A stretch of DNA of 64,000 nucleotides from NCBI GenBank assembly GCA_046538075.1, contig JBKHJN010000006.1, forward strand, positions 1-64,000. The letters are read 5' to 3'. The position numbers and the translations under genes are program-made. The stretch's first letter is position 1. Every line of letters starts with the position of its first letter. The notes beneath the pieces were generated by a model that saw only the letters and a program-made list of their open reading frames with translations, was not told where the DNA came from and did no database searches. The DNA is from Desulfobacca_B sp046538075. Its GTDB lineage: Bacteria; Desulfobacterota; Desulfobaccia; Desulfobaccales; Desulfobaccaceae. Shown here in pieces: positions 1 to 9,694 of the stretch.

Positions 1-1
1 C

Positions 2-1227
<1,226 letters not shown>

Positions 1228-1231
<4 letters not shown>

Positions 1232-2049
1232 GTTCTGAAACAATCAATTTGACCCTGAAAGTCTGGCGTCAGCATGGCCCTGAAGATAAAGGCCGGTTCA
1301 CCACCTACCCGGCCGACAATATCCCGACCGATGCTTCCTTTCTGGAAATGCTGGACATCGTCAACGAGCGGCTGACCATCGAGGGCCAGGACCCGATCGC
1401 CTTCGATCACGATTGCCGGGAAGGCATCTGTGGCATGTGCGGCGCGGTAATCAACGGCCGCCCGCACGGCCCCGAGAAAGAGACTACCCTGTGCCAGCTG
1501 CACATGCGGGGTTTTCGGGATGGCGACACCATCGTTATTGAACCGTTCCGGGCCCGAGCCTTTCCGGTCATTAAAGACCTGGCCGTGGAGCGCCAGGCCC
1601 TGGATAAAATCATTCAGGCCGGTGGTTTTATCTCAGTAAATACCGGCCAGGCCCCGGAGGCCAACTCCCTGCCGGTGCCCAAGGCCAACGCCGAACTGGC
1701 CTTTGATGCCGCCACCTGCATCGGCTGCGGGGCTTGTGTGGCGGCCTGTCCCAATGCCTCGGCCATGCTGTTCGTCGGCGCCAAGATCTCGCACCTGGCC
1801 CTGCTCCCCCAGGGCCACCCGGAAGCTGCCCAGCGGGCCTTGGCCATGGTGGCCGAGATGGATCGCCTGGGCTTTGGCAACTGCACCAACCATAAGGAAT
1901 GTCAAGTAGAGTGCCCCAAAGGCATCCATATTACCAATATTGCGCGCTTGAACCGGGAATTCATCAAGGCCGCGGTGGCCTCCGCCGAGGACATCCCGAT
2001 CTTTCCGACGGCAAAGCCAGAAGCTCTGGAAATGGAAGCAGGAGAATAG
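1228..2049 (+). CDS. sdhB: Succinate dehydrogenase/fumarate reductase iron-sulfur subunit
   Basis: Electron-transfer subunit carrying three Fe-S clusters between the flavin of SdhA and the membrane quinone site. The N-terminal plant-type [2Fe-2S] domain has Cys63, Cys68, Cys71 and Cys89 (CREGICGMC then TTLC). The C-terminal domain has CIGCGACVAACP for the [4Fe-4S] cluster and CTNHKECQVECPKGI for the third. At 273 residues it is normal length. The ATG at 1228 overlaps the sdhA stop by four bases. The missing spacer and matching composition indicate one operon. A perfect GC-rich hairpin follows within 15 bases of the stop. Confidence 0.96.
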
Positions 2050-2061
2050 GAGAAATAAGAC

Positions 2062-2089
2062 TGGCCCGGGTAATAACCATGCCGGGCCA
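2062..2089 (+). terminator. Hairpin after sdhB
   Basis: Perfect inverted repeat TGGCCCGG/CCGGGCCA (2062-2069 and 2082-2089) with a 12-base AT-rich loop, just after the sdhB stop. No clean T-run follows, so it may protect the mRNA 3' end or be a weak terminator. Confidence 0.55.
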
Positions 2090-2356
2090 TCCATAGTCAT
2101 TTAATTCCCAGATTTTTAACCGAGGTGTTGGCCGGAGCAGAATAGGCCGAAGGGATGCCTTCGAGATCATCGGTTACTAGTCTGTGCATCCGTTTTTCTG
2201 CCCGATTTTTTAACTTCTTGCCAAAAAGGTAATGGGGTTGGCCAGATGAGGGCCATATCCAGCAAAAAAGCCAACCCCTTGATAACTCCAGGAGACGGCA
2301 AGATAAAGTCTTCCCCTACTGTCAATTATGCTCTTAAAAATCCCCTCAACTTGGGA
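2090..2356. other. Intergenic spacer with long-loop inverted repeat
   Basis: No convincing gene is present. A 9-base perfect inverted repeat, GGGGTTGGC/GCCAACCCC, lies at 2234-2242 and 2270-2278 around a 27-base interval. The stretch could be a decayed element or a leader structure. I see no coding signal on either strand. Confidence 0.4.
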
Positions 2357-2362
2357 TATAAT
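2357..2362 (+). promoter_or_regulatory. Candidate -10 box for the 2391 gene
   Basis: A perfect TATAAT lies 28 bases before the ATG at 2391, in an AT-rich stretch. The -35 region (about CTTAAA at 2333) is poor, so an activator may be needed. Position fits the small gene pair 2391-3218. Confidence 0.45.
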
Positions 2363-2390
2363 TAGAGAAAATTTTTTAGGGGTGGAAACC

Positions 2391-2612
2391 ATGGCCGAAA
2401 AAGAAGCCAAACAAGTACTGGAGATCTTGCGGGAGAAGGGACCCGCGGGTGAGACGGAACTGCAGGCCTGGACTCTCCTCGATTTTGACAGCCTACAAGG
2501 GGCCTTGAATGATCTCTCCAACCAAGGGCTGGTGGAGATTGATTCAACCTCGTGGGCTACCTCCGGCGGGTTGGTGAAGCTGACCACCAAGGGTCTGCGC
2601 CAGCGGGATTAA
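2391..2612 (+). CDS. Small winged-helix-like hypothetical protein
   Basis: A 73-residue soluble protein beginning MAEKEAKQVLEIL. I chose the ATG at 2391 over an upstream ATG because it has a purine-rich ribosome site (TAGGGGTGG) and the extra N-terminus looks like read-through of the promoter. The pattern LEILREKGPAGETELQAWT, then LQGALNDLSNQGLVEID and GLVKLTTKG resembles a helix-turn-helix plus wing seen in MarR/ArsR-type small DNA-binding proteins. No cysteines are present. It is followed four bases later by a membrane protein and probably co-transcribed. Function is not recognised; a DNA-binding role is inference. Confidence 0.65.
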   Translation: MAEKEAKQVLEILREKGPAGETELQAWTLLDFDSLQGALNDLSNQGLVEIDSTSWATSGGLVKLTTKGLRQRD

Positions 2613-2615
2613 CCC

Positions 2616-3218
2616 ATGACCTCTGATTGGTTGCAGGAGTTGCCGATACTGGCCTTTTTTGCCATTGTTCTAAGCCTTTCCACCCTTTTCATCATGTCGG
2701 AGGTAGCGGCCTCGTTCCAGTGGAAAGGGCTGCCGCCTTTCCGGGTGCTCTTCAATCGCTGGGCTTTGTTGCTCTATGGCATTTATGGCGGCATTACCCT
2801 CCTGTTGGCCTTCCTGTTAATTGAGCGCCAGGTTCTGAGCTTCTCCCTGAGCTGGGCTGTACTGTTGGGCTTAGGGGGACCACAGCTCCTCAAACTGAAA
2901 CTTTCCTTCACCCCTCTCTCTGACTCCAAAGATAAATTTCAATTGTCGTTCGAAGAACTTTTTTCCCGGTTCCGCCTTTTCTGCTTTACTCAGATACAGG
3001 ATTCTCTGGCCAACCGCCGGTTAAAATATAAGGCGCGGCAATTACAAAGGGATGAAAGAGAGTTAATCAACCACCTAGAAGTGCTGTGTCCCGCTGAGGA
3101 GTATCAGAACCTCCTGAAGCTCATCGACGAACGCCGGCAAAAGGCGCCGTTAACCATTAAATCTTTTTTAGTCGACCTCATCGAACGATACGATCCCAAC
3201 TTCCCCAGCCAACGTTAA
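2616..3218 (+). CDS. Hypothetical membrane protein
   Basis: A 200-residue protein with three predicted transmembrane segments in its first half (about residues 9-31, 47-68 and 74-90) and a charged, helical cytoplasmic tail rich in Arg, Lys and Glu (RRLKYKARQLQRDERELINHLEVL). It starts four bases after the preceding winged-helix gene and is probably in the same transcript. I do not recognise the family. The pairing of a small putative DNA-binding protein with a membrane protein hints at membrane-linked regulation, which is inference only. Confidence 0.6.
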   Translation: MTSDWLQELPILAFFAIVLSLSTLFIMSEVAASFQWKGLPPFRVLFNRWALLLYGIYGGITLLLAFLLIERQVLSFSLSWAVLLGLGGPQLLKLKLSFTPLSDSKDKFQLSFEELFSRFRLFCFTQIQDSLANRRLKYKARQLQRDERELINHLEVLCPAEEYQNLLKLIDERRQKAPLTIKSFLVDLIERYDPNFPSQR

Positions 3219-3378
3219 CTTTGATAGTTACCGGAGGCCCCATGATGATCGCCATTTCCGCCTGCAAGAAGCCAGACGGCGGCTAAACTTCTGAGACACT
3301 TAGCGACCATTGACAAAGTGGGATTAGAGGTGGAAAGGATGATCAAATAATTTGGGCCCACCGATTTAAGCGTACTTT

Positions 3379-3407
3379 TTGACAAAAAAAGGCTTGTAAT
3401 CTATACT
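3379..3407 (+). promoter_or_regulatory. Sigma70-type promoter of the liv operon
   Basis: TTGACA at 3379-3384, 17-base spacer, TATACT at 3402-3407. Expected start of transcription is near 3414, about 65 bases before the preferred livK start. Near-perfect consensus suggests strong expression. Confidence 0.75.
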
Positions 3408-3477
3408 GAAGAGGTGGCGAGCGTAATCGTTGGCCATTTTCCTTCGCCTGGGGCAAGCCATTTTTAAGGTCCAGACT

Positions 3478-4695
3478 TTGCATAAATTATTGATTCTCAA
3501 GCATGGCCGACGATTTTCTCAAGTGACCGCGTTTGTTTTCGCACTCCTTTTTTCTATTGTCTTCCCGGCTTGGGGCCAGGAGCTCGTCAAGCTGGGGGAA
3601 ATTAACCCTCTTTCCGGCTACCTGGCCAAGCACGGCTGGGAAATTCATCAGGGCATCCAGTATGCCGTGGAGGAAGTAAATGCCCGGGGCGGTCTGGCAG
3701 GGCACAGAGTGGAGGTCCTCAGCCGGGATGACCGGAGTAGCCCCGAAGTTGCGGTCAACCAGGCCCAGGACCTGCTTTATCGGGAGAAGGTGGTGGGCCT
3801 GCTGGGAGGGTATGTGGATTCGCTGGTGGGCCCCATCAGCCAGCTGGCGGCCCGCCACCGAGTCCCCTATGTGGCCTCCGCCAGCCTGCAGCGCGCCCTT
3901 ACCCAGCAGTGGCGGAATCCTTATTTTTTCCGGGTCTCCAAGCTGGACGGCATCATCGAACCTTTAAGTCAGTTCATAAGTCAAAGGTTGCAGGCCAAAC
4001 GGGTGGCCATCCTCCACTTGGCCACCCCTGGGTCCACGGAGTTTGCCACGGAGATTGCGGCCTGTCTGCGGAAAGCCGGGGTTGATATCCTCCTCATCGA
4101 GAAATTCCGGCCCGGGGCCCGGGATTTTTCGGTTTTTCTCCTCAAGGTCAGGGAAGCGAACCCGGACGTCTTGATTTCCGGGGTCTTTTTCCCGGACAAT
4201 TTAGTCCTGATGCGGCAGTTGCGGGAGCGGCCGGGGGGCCTCAAAGCCGTCATCGCCCCCTGGGGAGCGGCCTACCACAGCTTCATTGAGGAAATGGGCC
4301 CGGCCAGCGAGGGCGTGCTGGGCACGTGCGCCTGGAATCCCGGCGTCACCCTGCCGGGCACGGAAAACCACTCCCAGGCCTTTGTCCAGGGCTTTCGTCT
4401 CCGGTTCGGGGAAGAGCCCAATACCACCACCATGCATGGCTATACATCGGCCCGGGCTCTGCTGGCCGCTCTACAAAAGGTTTTGGAAAAAAAAGAACCC
4501 CTGACCGGCGCGGCCGTCCAGCGGGAACTGGCCGGGCTGGACTTGCTCCTGCCCATGGAGCGTCTCAAGTTTGACGCCTACGGCGACCCGCAGTATTACC
4601 AGCACGTGGTGGTCCAGATCCAACAGGGAAAGATGGTGGTAGTGTATCCGCCAGCCCGGGGTACTGGGAGGCTGCGGTATCCGCTAGATTTTTGA
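3478..4695 (+). CDS. livK: Branched-chain amino acid-type ABC transporter substrate-binding protein
   Basis: Periplasmic binding protein of a HAAT-type ABC importer. A signal peptide is visible (FSQVTAFVFALLFSIVFPAWGQ), then the mature domain opens with VKLGEINPLSGYLAKHG, characteristic of the periplasmic-binding-protein type 1 Leu/Ile/Val family. I prefer the TTG at 3478, which has AAGGT seven bases upstream and gives a compact signal peptide. A TTG at 3430 in the same frame would add 16 residues. It is the first gene of a five-gene operon, directly behind a near-consensus promoter. The actual ligand (amino acids, urea, short carboxylates) cannot be told from sequence. Confidence 0.9.
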   Translation: MHKLLILKHGRRFSQVTAFVFALLFSIVFPAWGQELVKLGEINPLSGYLAKHGWEIHQGIQYAVEEVNARGGLAGHRVEVLSRDDRSSPEVAVNQAQDLLYREKVVGLLGGYVDSLVGPISQLAARHRVPYVASASLQRALTQQWRNPYFFRVSKLDGIIEPLSQFISQRLQAKRVAILHLATPGSTEFATEIAACLRKAGVDILLIEKFRPGARDFSVFLLKVREANPDVLISGVFFPDNLVLMRQLRERPGGLKAVIAPWGAAYHSFIEEMGPASEGVLGTCAWNPGVTLPGTENHSQAFVQGFRLRFGEEPNTTTMHGYTSARALLAALQKVLEKKEPLTGAAVQRELAGLDLLLPMERLKFDAYGDPQYYQHVVVQIQQGKMVVVYPPARGTGRLRYPLDF

Positions 4696-4801
4696 GTTTA
4701 AAGTTCAGGGTTCAAGGTTGGCCTTGGCAGCCTGGCTAGGCTGTTCCCGGTCCCTGCCGCCGCGAGCCGCCTTATGCACTGATAACCGAAAACCCTTCAC
4801 A
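4696..4801. repeat. Spacer with TTCAAGGTT-type repeat
   Basis: The livK-livH gap begins with AAAGTTCAGGGTTCAAGGTT (4701-4720), a short tandem degenerate motif. Its reverse complement form recurs in the livH-livM gap at 5757-5791. It looks like a dispersed intergenic repeat, not coding sequence. Confidence 0.5.
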
Positions 4802-5659
4802 ATGATATACTTGCAAATTTTGGTCTCCGGCCTTTCCCTGGGGTCGTTTTACGCCCTGATCGCCCTGGGTTTTTCTTTGATCTTCGGCGTCACCCGCGCC
4901 TTCAACCTGGCCCACGGGGAATTGATTATCCTGAGCGGCTATCTGGCTTATTATCTGTGGCAATCTTCCGGCGCCTCGTCCTACTGGGCCATTCCGATCT
5001 GCCTCCTGGTGATGGCCGGCGGCGCGTTTTTGCTTAATCTGCTGTTGCGTCAGCTGAAGGCACCCTTTGAGTTGAACTCCCTGGTGGTCACCTTCGGACT
5101 GGCGTTGTTTCTTCAGAACGCCATGCTGTTCGCATTTTCCGCGGACTACCGCCTGATTCAGCCGGAAACAGTGCGGTTTTTCCAGGCGGCGGGGGTCCGA
5201 CTCACGGAAAATCAACTCATGTTGTTGCTGATGTCTCTGGCGGCCACAGGCTTGGTGCACTGGGCGCTGCACCATACTTTTCTGGGCAAGGCCTTGCGGG
5301 CCGCCATCCAGGACCGCCAGGCGGCCCTTCTGGCCGGCATCAACATCAAACGCATGGGCCTGGCGGCCTTTGGCTTCGGAGGAATGCTCATCGGGCTGGC
5401 GGGGCCGCTCTACGCCCAAAACATGTACCTTTATCCTGCAGGAGGCCTCGAGATTACCCTGACCGCAGTGGTCATCACCATATTTGCCGGCGTGGGACGG
5501 ACCCGGGGCATCCTGGCGGGGGGCTGGCTTTTGGGGCTGGCCGAATCCTTGGCGGTTTTCATCCTGGGTGCTGGTTGGCGGGAGCTGGTCAGCGCCGTGC
5601 TCTTGATAGGCCTGCTGATCTTCAAGCCCCATGGCATTATGGCCAAAGGTGAATCCTGA
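4802..5659 (+). CDS. livH: Branched-chain amino acid-type ABC transporter permease LivH
   Basis: Inner-membrane permease subunit, 285 residues from the ATG at 4802. The open frame extends further upstream but that stretch is spacer. The protein begins MIYLQILVSGLSLGSFYALI and carries the LivH hallmark LGFSLIFGVTRAFNLAHGEL. About eight hydrophobic segments follow. The conserved cytoplasmic loop is LRAAIQDRQAALLAGIN. It pairs with LivM to form the channel and sits in the order K-H-M-G-F that is standard for the family. Confidence 0.93.
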   Translation: MIYLQILVSGLSLGSFYALIALGFSLIFGVTRAFNLAHGELIILSGYLAYYLWQSSGASSYWAIPICLLVMAGGAFLLNLLLRQLKAPFELNSLVVTFGLALFLQNAMLFAFSADYRLIQPETVRFFQAAGVRLTENQLMLLLMSLAATGLVHWALHHTFLGKALRAAIQDRQAALLAGINIKRMGLAAFGFGGMLIGLAGPLYAQNMYLYPAGGLEITLTAVVITIFAGVGRTRGILAGGWLLGLAESLAVFILGAGWRELVSAVLLIGLLIFKPHGIMAKGES

Positions 5660-5793
5660 TTGGAGGGCAGCGTCCGCGCCTGCGGGAACAACCAGCTTTT
5701 CTTTGATGGTGCATGGTGCACACTTTTCGGGTGCAGAAACGCAGGTTTTTCCACAAAAACTTTGAACTTGAATCTTGAACCTTGAACTTTTTT
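5660..5793. repeat. Repeat-bearing spacer between livH and livM
   Basis: Contains a short palindromic segment GGTGCATGGTGCACAC near 5708 and then TTTGAACTTGAATCTTGAAC plus further copies (5761-5789), a tandem array of a TTGAAC-type unit in the opposite orientation to the one after livK. Confidence 0.5.
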
Positions 5794-6768
5794 ATGAAGG
5801 CGCAATCCCGGCTTTCTCTCATCCTTGCTCTTGGCGGCGCGCTTTTGCTAGTCCTTTGGCCTCTGGTGTGGAGCGAGGCTGACCTTTACTTCCAGATTTT
5901 TGGCATGGCCTGCTTTTATGGGGTGCTGGCCGTAGCCTGGAACATCTATGGCTTGAGCGGCTCCATATCTCTGGGGCATGCGGCCTTCTTCGGCCTGGGG
6001 GCCTATGGCTCGGCCCTTTTGAGCCACCATCTGGCTTGGTCGCCGGCCCTCACCATCCCGGCGGGAGCCTTGGTGGGCGCGGCCTACGGCGTCGCCTGGG
6101 GCCTTTTGTTCCGGAATCTCAGAGGGGTATATTTGGGTTTGGCCACCCTGGCATCCGTGGAGATCCCCAAGGTGATCGTTGACAATTGGAGCTCCTTGAC
6201 CTACGGCTCCCTGGGCCTCGTGGGCCTCGCCGGTCTTCCGGCCGTTCGCCTGGGAGGGCTGGACATCGACTTCGGTGTCAGTTTCAAGGCCCAATATTAC
6301 CTGCTTCTGCTTTTTTTGATAATGGCCGGTCTGCTCCACCGGTACAGCATCTATTCCCGCTGGGGCTGGGCCTTGCGGGCCCTGCGGGAAAACGAGACCG
6401 CTGCCAGCATGGCCGGGGTGGACGTTTTTCGCCAACGCTTTAAGGCCCTTGTCCTCAGTTCGTATCTGACCGGCCTATGCGGTGGGCTCTATGCCCACCT
6501 CCTCGGCCTCATCGAGCCGGCCTTGGTATTCAGCCTCCACATCTCGGCCTTACCCCTGGTGTTGAGCATCTTCGGCGGCCGCTTTCACCTGTATGGCCCC
6601 ATTTTGGGGGCCTTGCTGCTGTATCCGTTGGACCAGCTTGTTCTGCAACCCCGGTTGCCTACCAGCCACGCCGCGGTCTATGGGCTGGTGATCATGTTGA
6701 CCATTTTCTTCTTCCCCAAGGGGGTGGCCACGTGGCTCGTGAAATTCCGCCAGCCTGCCTCGAGCTGA
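5794..6768 (+). CDS. livM: Branched-chain amino acid-type ABC transporter permease LivM
   Basis: Second inner-membrane permease, 324 residues from the ATG at 5794 (a TTG twelve bases upstream is in the repeat array and less likely). Family marks are YGLSGSISLGHAAFFGLGAY near the N-terminus and the cytoplasmic EAA-like loop SRWGWALRALRENETAASMAG. About nine hydrophobic segments. It forms a heterodimer with LivH. Its stop lies inside the start region of livG, showing tight coupling. Confidence 0.93.
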   Translation: MKAQSRLSLILALGGALLLVLWPLVWSEADLYFQIFGMACFYGVLAVAWNIYGLSGSISLGHAAFFGLGAYGSALLSHHLAWSPALTIPAGALVGAAYGVAWGLLFRNLRGVYLGLATLASVEIPKVIVDNWSSLTYGSLGLVGLAGLPAVRLGGLDIDFGVSFKAQYYLLLLFLIMAGLLHRYSIYSRWGWALRALRENETAASMAGVDVFRQRFKALVLSSYLTGLCGGLYAHLLGLIEPALVFSLHISALPLVLSIFGGRFHLYGPILGALLLYPLDQLVLQPRLPTSHAAVYGLVIMLTIFFFPKGVATWLVKFRQPASS

Positions 6769-7499
6769 TGGGCATTAGCAAAAGCTTTCAGGGCCGCCAC
6801 GTCCTTTCGGATGTAAGCCTGACGGTGGGCGAGGGGGAGATTGTGGGCATTATCGGCCCCAACGGCGCCGGCAAGACCACCCTGTTCAATCTCATCACCG
6901 GAGTGGTGCGGGCGGACGCCGGCCGAGTGGTTTTTCACGGGCGGGACATTACCGGCTGGCCGCCGCACCGTATCTGCCGCGCCGGCATCGCCCGGGCCTT
7001 TCAGATTCCCCAGCCTTTCCCGGAAATGACCGTCCTGGAAAACCTGCTTATCGGCCTGTGGTTCGGTCAAGAGCCGGGGGCCGATGCCAGGGATGCACGG
7101 GCTGAGGCCCGGGAGCTGCTGGCCCTGGTAGGCCTGGGGCGCAAAGAGGCTGCGCCAAGCCATGAGCTCAACCTCATGGAAAAGCGCCGCCTGGAAGTGG
7201 CCCGGGCATTGGCCACTCGACCGCACCTGCTCCTCCTGGATGAAATTGCCGCGGGCCTGGGTCCGGCGGCAGTCTGGCAAACGGTGGAACTGATAAAGAA
7301 ATTGCGGGATCAGAGAACCCTTCTGATCACGGACCATTACCTGAATCTCACCCTGCGGGTTTCCGACCGCCTTCTGGCCCTGGACCAGGGCGAAGTTATT
7401 GCGGAAGGTCCGCCTGCGCAGGTAATTCGTCATCCGGAGGTAGCCTCGGCCTATTTGGGGAGACGAGAGGTCGCCGCCAGCCTGGAAGCCGGGAGGTGA
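6732..7499 (+). CDS. livG: Branched-chain amino acid-type ABC transporter ATP-binding protein LivG
   Basis: Cytoplasmic ATPase subunit. Walker A is GPNGAGKTT, the Q-loop is RAFQIPQPFPEMTV, and the signature is the LivG-type LNLMEKRRLEVARAL. Walker B is LLLLDEIAAGLGP, where Ile replaces the usual Pro after DE. The switch His is in ITDHYLNL. I chose the GTG at 6732: AAGGGGG sits seven bases upstream and the extra residues (CLELMGISKSF) restore the normal first beta-strand. The ATG at 6768, overlapping the livM stop, would shorten it by 12. The long 3' spacer before livF is repeat-derived. Confidence 0.9.
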   Translation: MAREIPPACLELMGISKSFQGRHVLSDVSLTVGEGEIVGIIGPNGAGKTTLFNLITGVVRADAGRVVFHGRDITGWPPHRICRAGIARAFQIPQPFPEMTVLENLLIGLWFGQEPGADARDARAEARELLALVGLGRKEAAPSHELNLMEKRRLEVARALATRPHLLLLDEIAAGLGPAAVWQTVELIKKLRDQRTLLITDHYLNLTLRVSDRLLALDQGEVIAEGPPAQVIRHPEVASAYLGRREVAASLEAGR

Positions 7500-7541
7500 A
7501 AAGAGGTCAGTGGGCAGTGGCCAAAAAAACCTGCAATGGAA

Positions 7542-7620
7542 TTACCACGGAGACATGGAGAACACCGAAGTCACAGTGCATTTCGGTATTTCTCGGTAAC
7601 CGCGGGGCCCTGGTGGTTAA
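7542..7620. repeat. Imperfect palindromic intergenic repeat
   Basis: Left arm ACCACGGAGACATGGAGAAC followed by ACCGAA; right arm TTTCGGTATTTCTCGG then CCCTGGTGGTTA. The arms are rough inverted copies (ACCAC...ACCGAA against TTCGGT...GTGGT). The CCACGGAGACA-type sequence is a common dispersed intergenic motif in bacterial genomes. It fills the livG-livF gap. Confidence 0.55.
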
Positions 7621-7627
7621 TTTTTGA

Positions 7628-8365
7628 ATGGCTATAAAAAAGACTGATCGTCCAGTACCGCTTTTGCTCATTGAGGGGTTGACCGTTGCCTTTGAACACA
7701 TCTCCATCGTCAACCAGGTCAACATAACTATAGGGGAACAGGAGATCGTCGGCCTGGTGGGAGCGGAAGGCGCCGGCAAGACCACTCTCCTGAACACCGT
7801 GAGCGGCCTCCTGCAGCCGAAGTCCGGCCGTGTCCTCTTTGCCGGGGAAGCCATAGAAGACCTGCCGGTGTGGGACATTGTTCGGCGGGGCCTTGTCTAT
7901 GTCCCGGAGGGTGCCAATGTCTTCGGACAGATGACTGTCTTGGAAAACCTGGAATTGGGCGCCTACCTGAACCGGCAGCGCCTGGGAGAACGACTAGAGG
8001 AGGTTTTCGGCATTTTTCCGGAGCTCAGGGGTTTTCTCAAGCGGCCGGCGGGCTTCCTGAGCGGCGGCCAGCAGCGCATGGTGGCCCTGGGCCGCGGCCT
8101 CATGGCCGGGGCCCGCCTTCTACTCCTGGACGAGCCGTTCGCGGGGCTGGCCCCGAGGCTGGTCAGACGGTTTTGCGACGCCTTCCACCACCTTATCGAC
8201 CGGGGCCTCACGCTTCTGGTAGCCAGTCAGTATGCCCATCGCATCCTCCGGGTTGCAGACCGAGGCTACCTCATGGAAGACGGGCATATCACCCTGTCCG
8301 GCGCCGGCCCCGAAATCCTGCGGGACCAACACCTCCATCAGGTTCTGTTTACCCCCGAGCTCTAA
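7628..8365 (+). CDS. livF: Branched-chain amino acid-type ABC transporter ATP-binding protein LivF
   Basis: Second cytoplasmic ATPase, 245 residues. Walker A reads GAEGAGKTT, the signature LSGGQQRMVALGRGLM is canonical, Walker B is LLLLDEPFAGLAP. The switch position has Gln (VASQYAHR), as is usual in LivF (VEQNA). LivF and LivG form an asymmetric heterodimer driving LivHM. It is separated from livG by a 128-base repeat-bearing spacer yet keeps operon order, so read-through is likely. Confidence 0.92.
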   Translation: MAIKKTDRPVPLLLIEGLTVAFEHISIVNQVNITIGEQEIVGLVGAEGAGKTTLLNTVSGLLQPKSGRVLFAGEAIEDLPVWDIVRRGLVYVPEGANVFGQMTVLENLELGAYLNRQRLGERLEEVFGIFPELRGFLKRPAGFLSGGQQRMVALGRGLMAGARLLLLDEPFAGLAPRLVRRFCDAFHHLIDRGLTLLVASQYAHRILRVADRGYLMEDGHITLSGAGPEILRDQHLHQVLFTPEL

Positions 8366-8698
8366 TCAGTGATAATATAGCCGACCTTGCGGTCCAGGCC
8401 GGCCTTCAGATAGAAGGTGACCGGTCCGGTCGGATTGACATACTGTCGCGTCGGCTTGACCGTCCGCAACTCATTCGCCAAATCCTCGTAGGTATGGGCT
8501 TTCCCCTTGATTAAAGAAAAAACCAGGACAAACAGGAGGAGATCAATTGCAGAATCAGGAGATTGATTCAGAAGATCAAGACATGACCATGAAGAGCAAA
8601 ATGCCTGGTCCAAAAAGTTGCGTACGGGCAAGGATTTCCTATATAAAAATACAGCCAGGAATTTTTAACAACCACAGGCAAACCCAAAAAGGAGGCCC
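8366..8698. other. Gene-poor gap with a possible coding relic on the minus strand
   Basis: An open minus-strand stretch (8362-8631) ends with a protein-like tail, THTYEDLANELR-type followed by PTGPVTFYLKAGL. The N-terminal half looks random and there is no ribosome site, so I regard it as a possible 3' remnant, not a gene. The right end carries AAAGGAGG for the next gene. Confidence 0.3.
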
Positions 8699-9661
8699 AT
8701 GCAGATATCCAAGCAGAAAAAGCTGGAAATACTCTGGTCCTTGCTGCTTTCCCGCCGGTTCGAGGAGGCGCTTACAGAGCTGTGCCAAATTGAGGGCAAG
8801 ATACCCGGAATGATGATCCTGTGCACCGGGCAGGAGGCAGTGGGCGCCGGGGTGTGCGCCGCCCTGCAACTGGAGGATGTGATCATCACCAATCACCGCA
8901 GCCACAGCCATCTGCTGGCCAAGGGGGCTGATCCGAAAGCGCTGATGGCCGAGATCTATGGCAAAAGCACCGGGTGCAATAAGGGCAAAAGCGGAACGCT
9001 GCATCTGGCGGTGCCCGAGGTCAATGCTCCCTGCACCACGACCGTGGTCGGCGGCGGGCCGCCCATTGCGGTCGGCCGGGCCTTTGCCCAGCAATACCGC
9101 GGAGAGCACAACGTCACCGTCTGTTTCATCGGGGACGGCGCCACCAACGAGGGCTCCTTTCACGAAGCCCTAAATCTGGCAAGCCTCTGGACCCTGCCGG
9201 TGATTTTTGTATGCGAGAACAATCTTTACGCCGGCGCCCAGCGCTATGAAGAGCATACCAAGGTGCCGAACATCGCCGACCGGGCGGCCGGCTATGCCAT
9301 GCCGGGGGTGGTGGTCGATGGCAATGATGCGCTGGCGGTCTACACCTCGGCCTTGGAAGCCAGAGCCCATGCCGTGGCTGGAGAGGGGCCGACGCTCATC
9401 GAATATAAGACCTACCGCTGGCGGGGCCATGGTGAAAGCGACCTCCAAATCTATCAACCCAAGGAAGAGATCGCGGCATGGCAGGCCATGTGCCCCATCC
9501 CCAAACTGCGGGGTGATATGCTTGCCCAAGGACTTATCAGCGTCGATGAACTGCAGGATATGGAGCACCGCATCGATGCCATTGTGCAGGAGGCCATACG
9601 CTTTGCCGAGGACAGCCCCTATCCTGAGCCCCACGAGGCCCTCGAGGATGTCTTTGCCTAA
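8699..9661 (+). CDS. acoA: TPP-dependent 2-oxoacid/acetoin dehydrogenase E1 alpha subunit
   Basis: Alpha subunit of a heterotetrameric thiamine-diphosphate E1 (pyruvate or acetoin dehydrogenase type). The TPP motif begins at Gly145 (GDGATNEGSFHEALNLA) and ends at CENN near residue 175. The substrate-side segment NHRSHSHLLAKGAD and the KGKSGTLHL loop match acetoin dehydrogenase and pyruvate dehydrogenase alpha chains. The ATG at 8699 has AAAGGAGG nine bases upstream. The beta gene follows after 33 bases, but no E2 or E3 gene is nearby. The partner beta gene is interrupted, so function of the complex is doubtful. Acetoin versus pyruvate cannot be separated here. Confidence 0.88.
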   Translation: MQISKQKKLEILWSLLLSRRFEEALTELCQIEGKIPGMMILCTGQEAVGAGVCAALQLEDVIITNHRSHSHLLAKGADPKALMAEIYGKSTGCNKGKSGTLHLAVPEVNAPCTTTVVGGGPPIAVGRAFAQQYRGEHNVTVCFIGDGATNEGSFHEALNLASLWTLPVIFVCENNLYAGAQRYEEHTKVPNIADRAAGYAMPGVVVDGNDALAVYTSALEARAHAVAGEGPTLIEYKTYRWRGHGESDLQIYQPKEEIAAWQAMCPIPKLRGDMLAQGLISVDELQDMEHRIDAIVQEAIRFAEDSPYPEPHEALEDVFA

Positions 9662-9694
9662 AGAAAAAGTTTCCCTGATGAAAGGAACGCCAGC

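Noticed and set aside
3240..3350. Protein-like tail KLLRHLATIDKVGLEVERMIK
   Set aside because: Open for 30 codons only, no start; may be a relic but cannot be assigned.
4772..5632. 286-residue minus-strand open frame over livH
   Set aside because: Antisense of an unmistakable LivH gene; composition-driven, no ribosome site.
8362..8631. 89-residue minus-strand frame convergent with livF
   Set aside because: Only the C-terminal 45 residues look protein-like; no ribosome site, so I did not call a gene.
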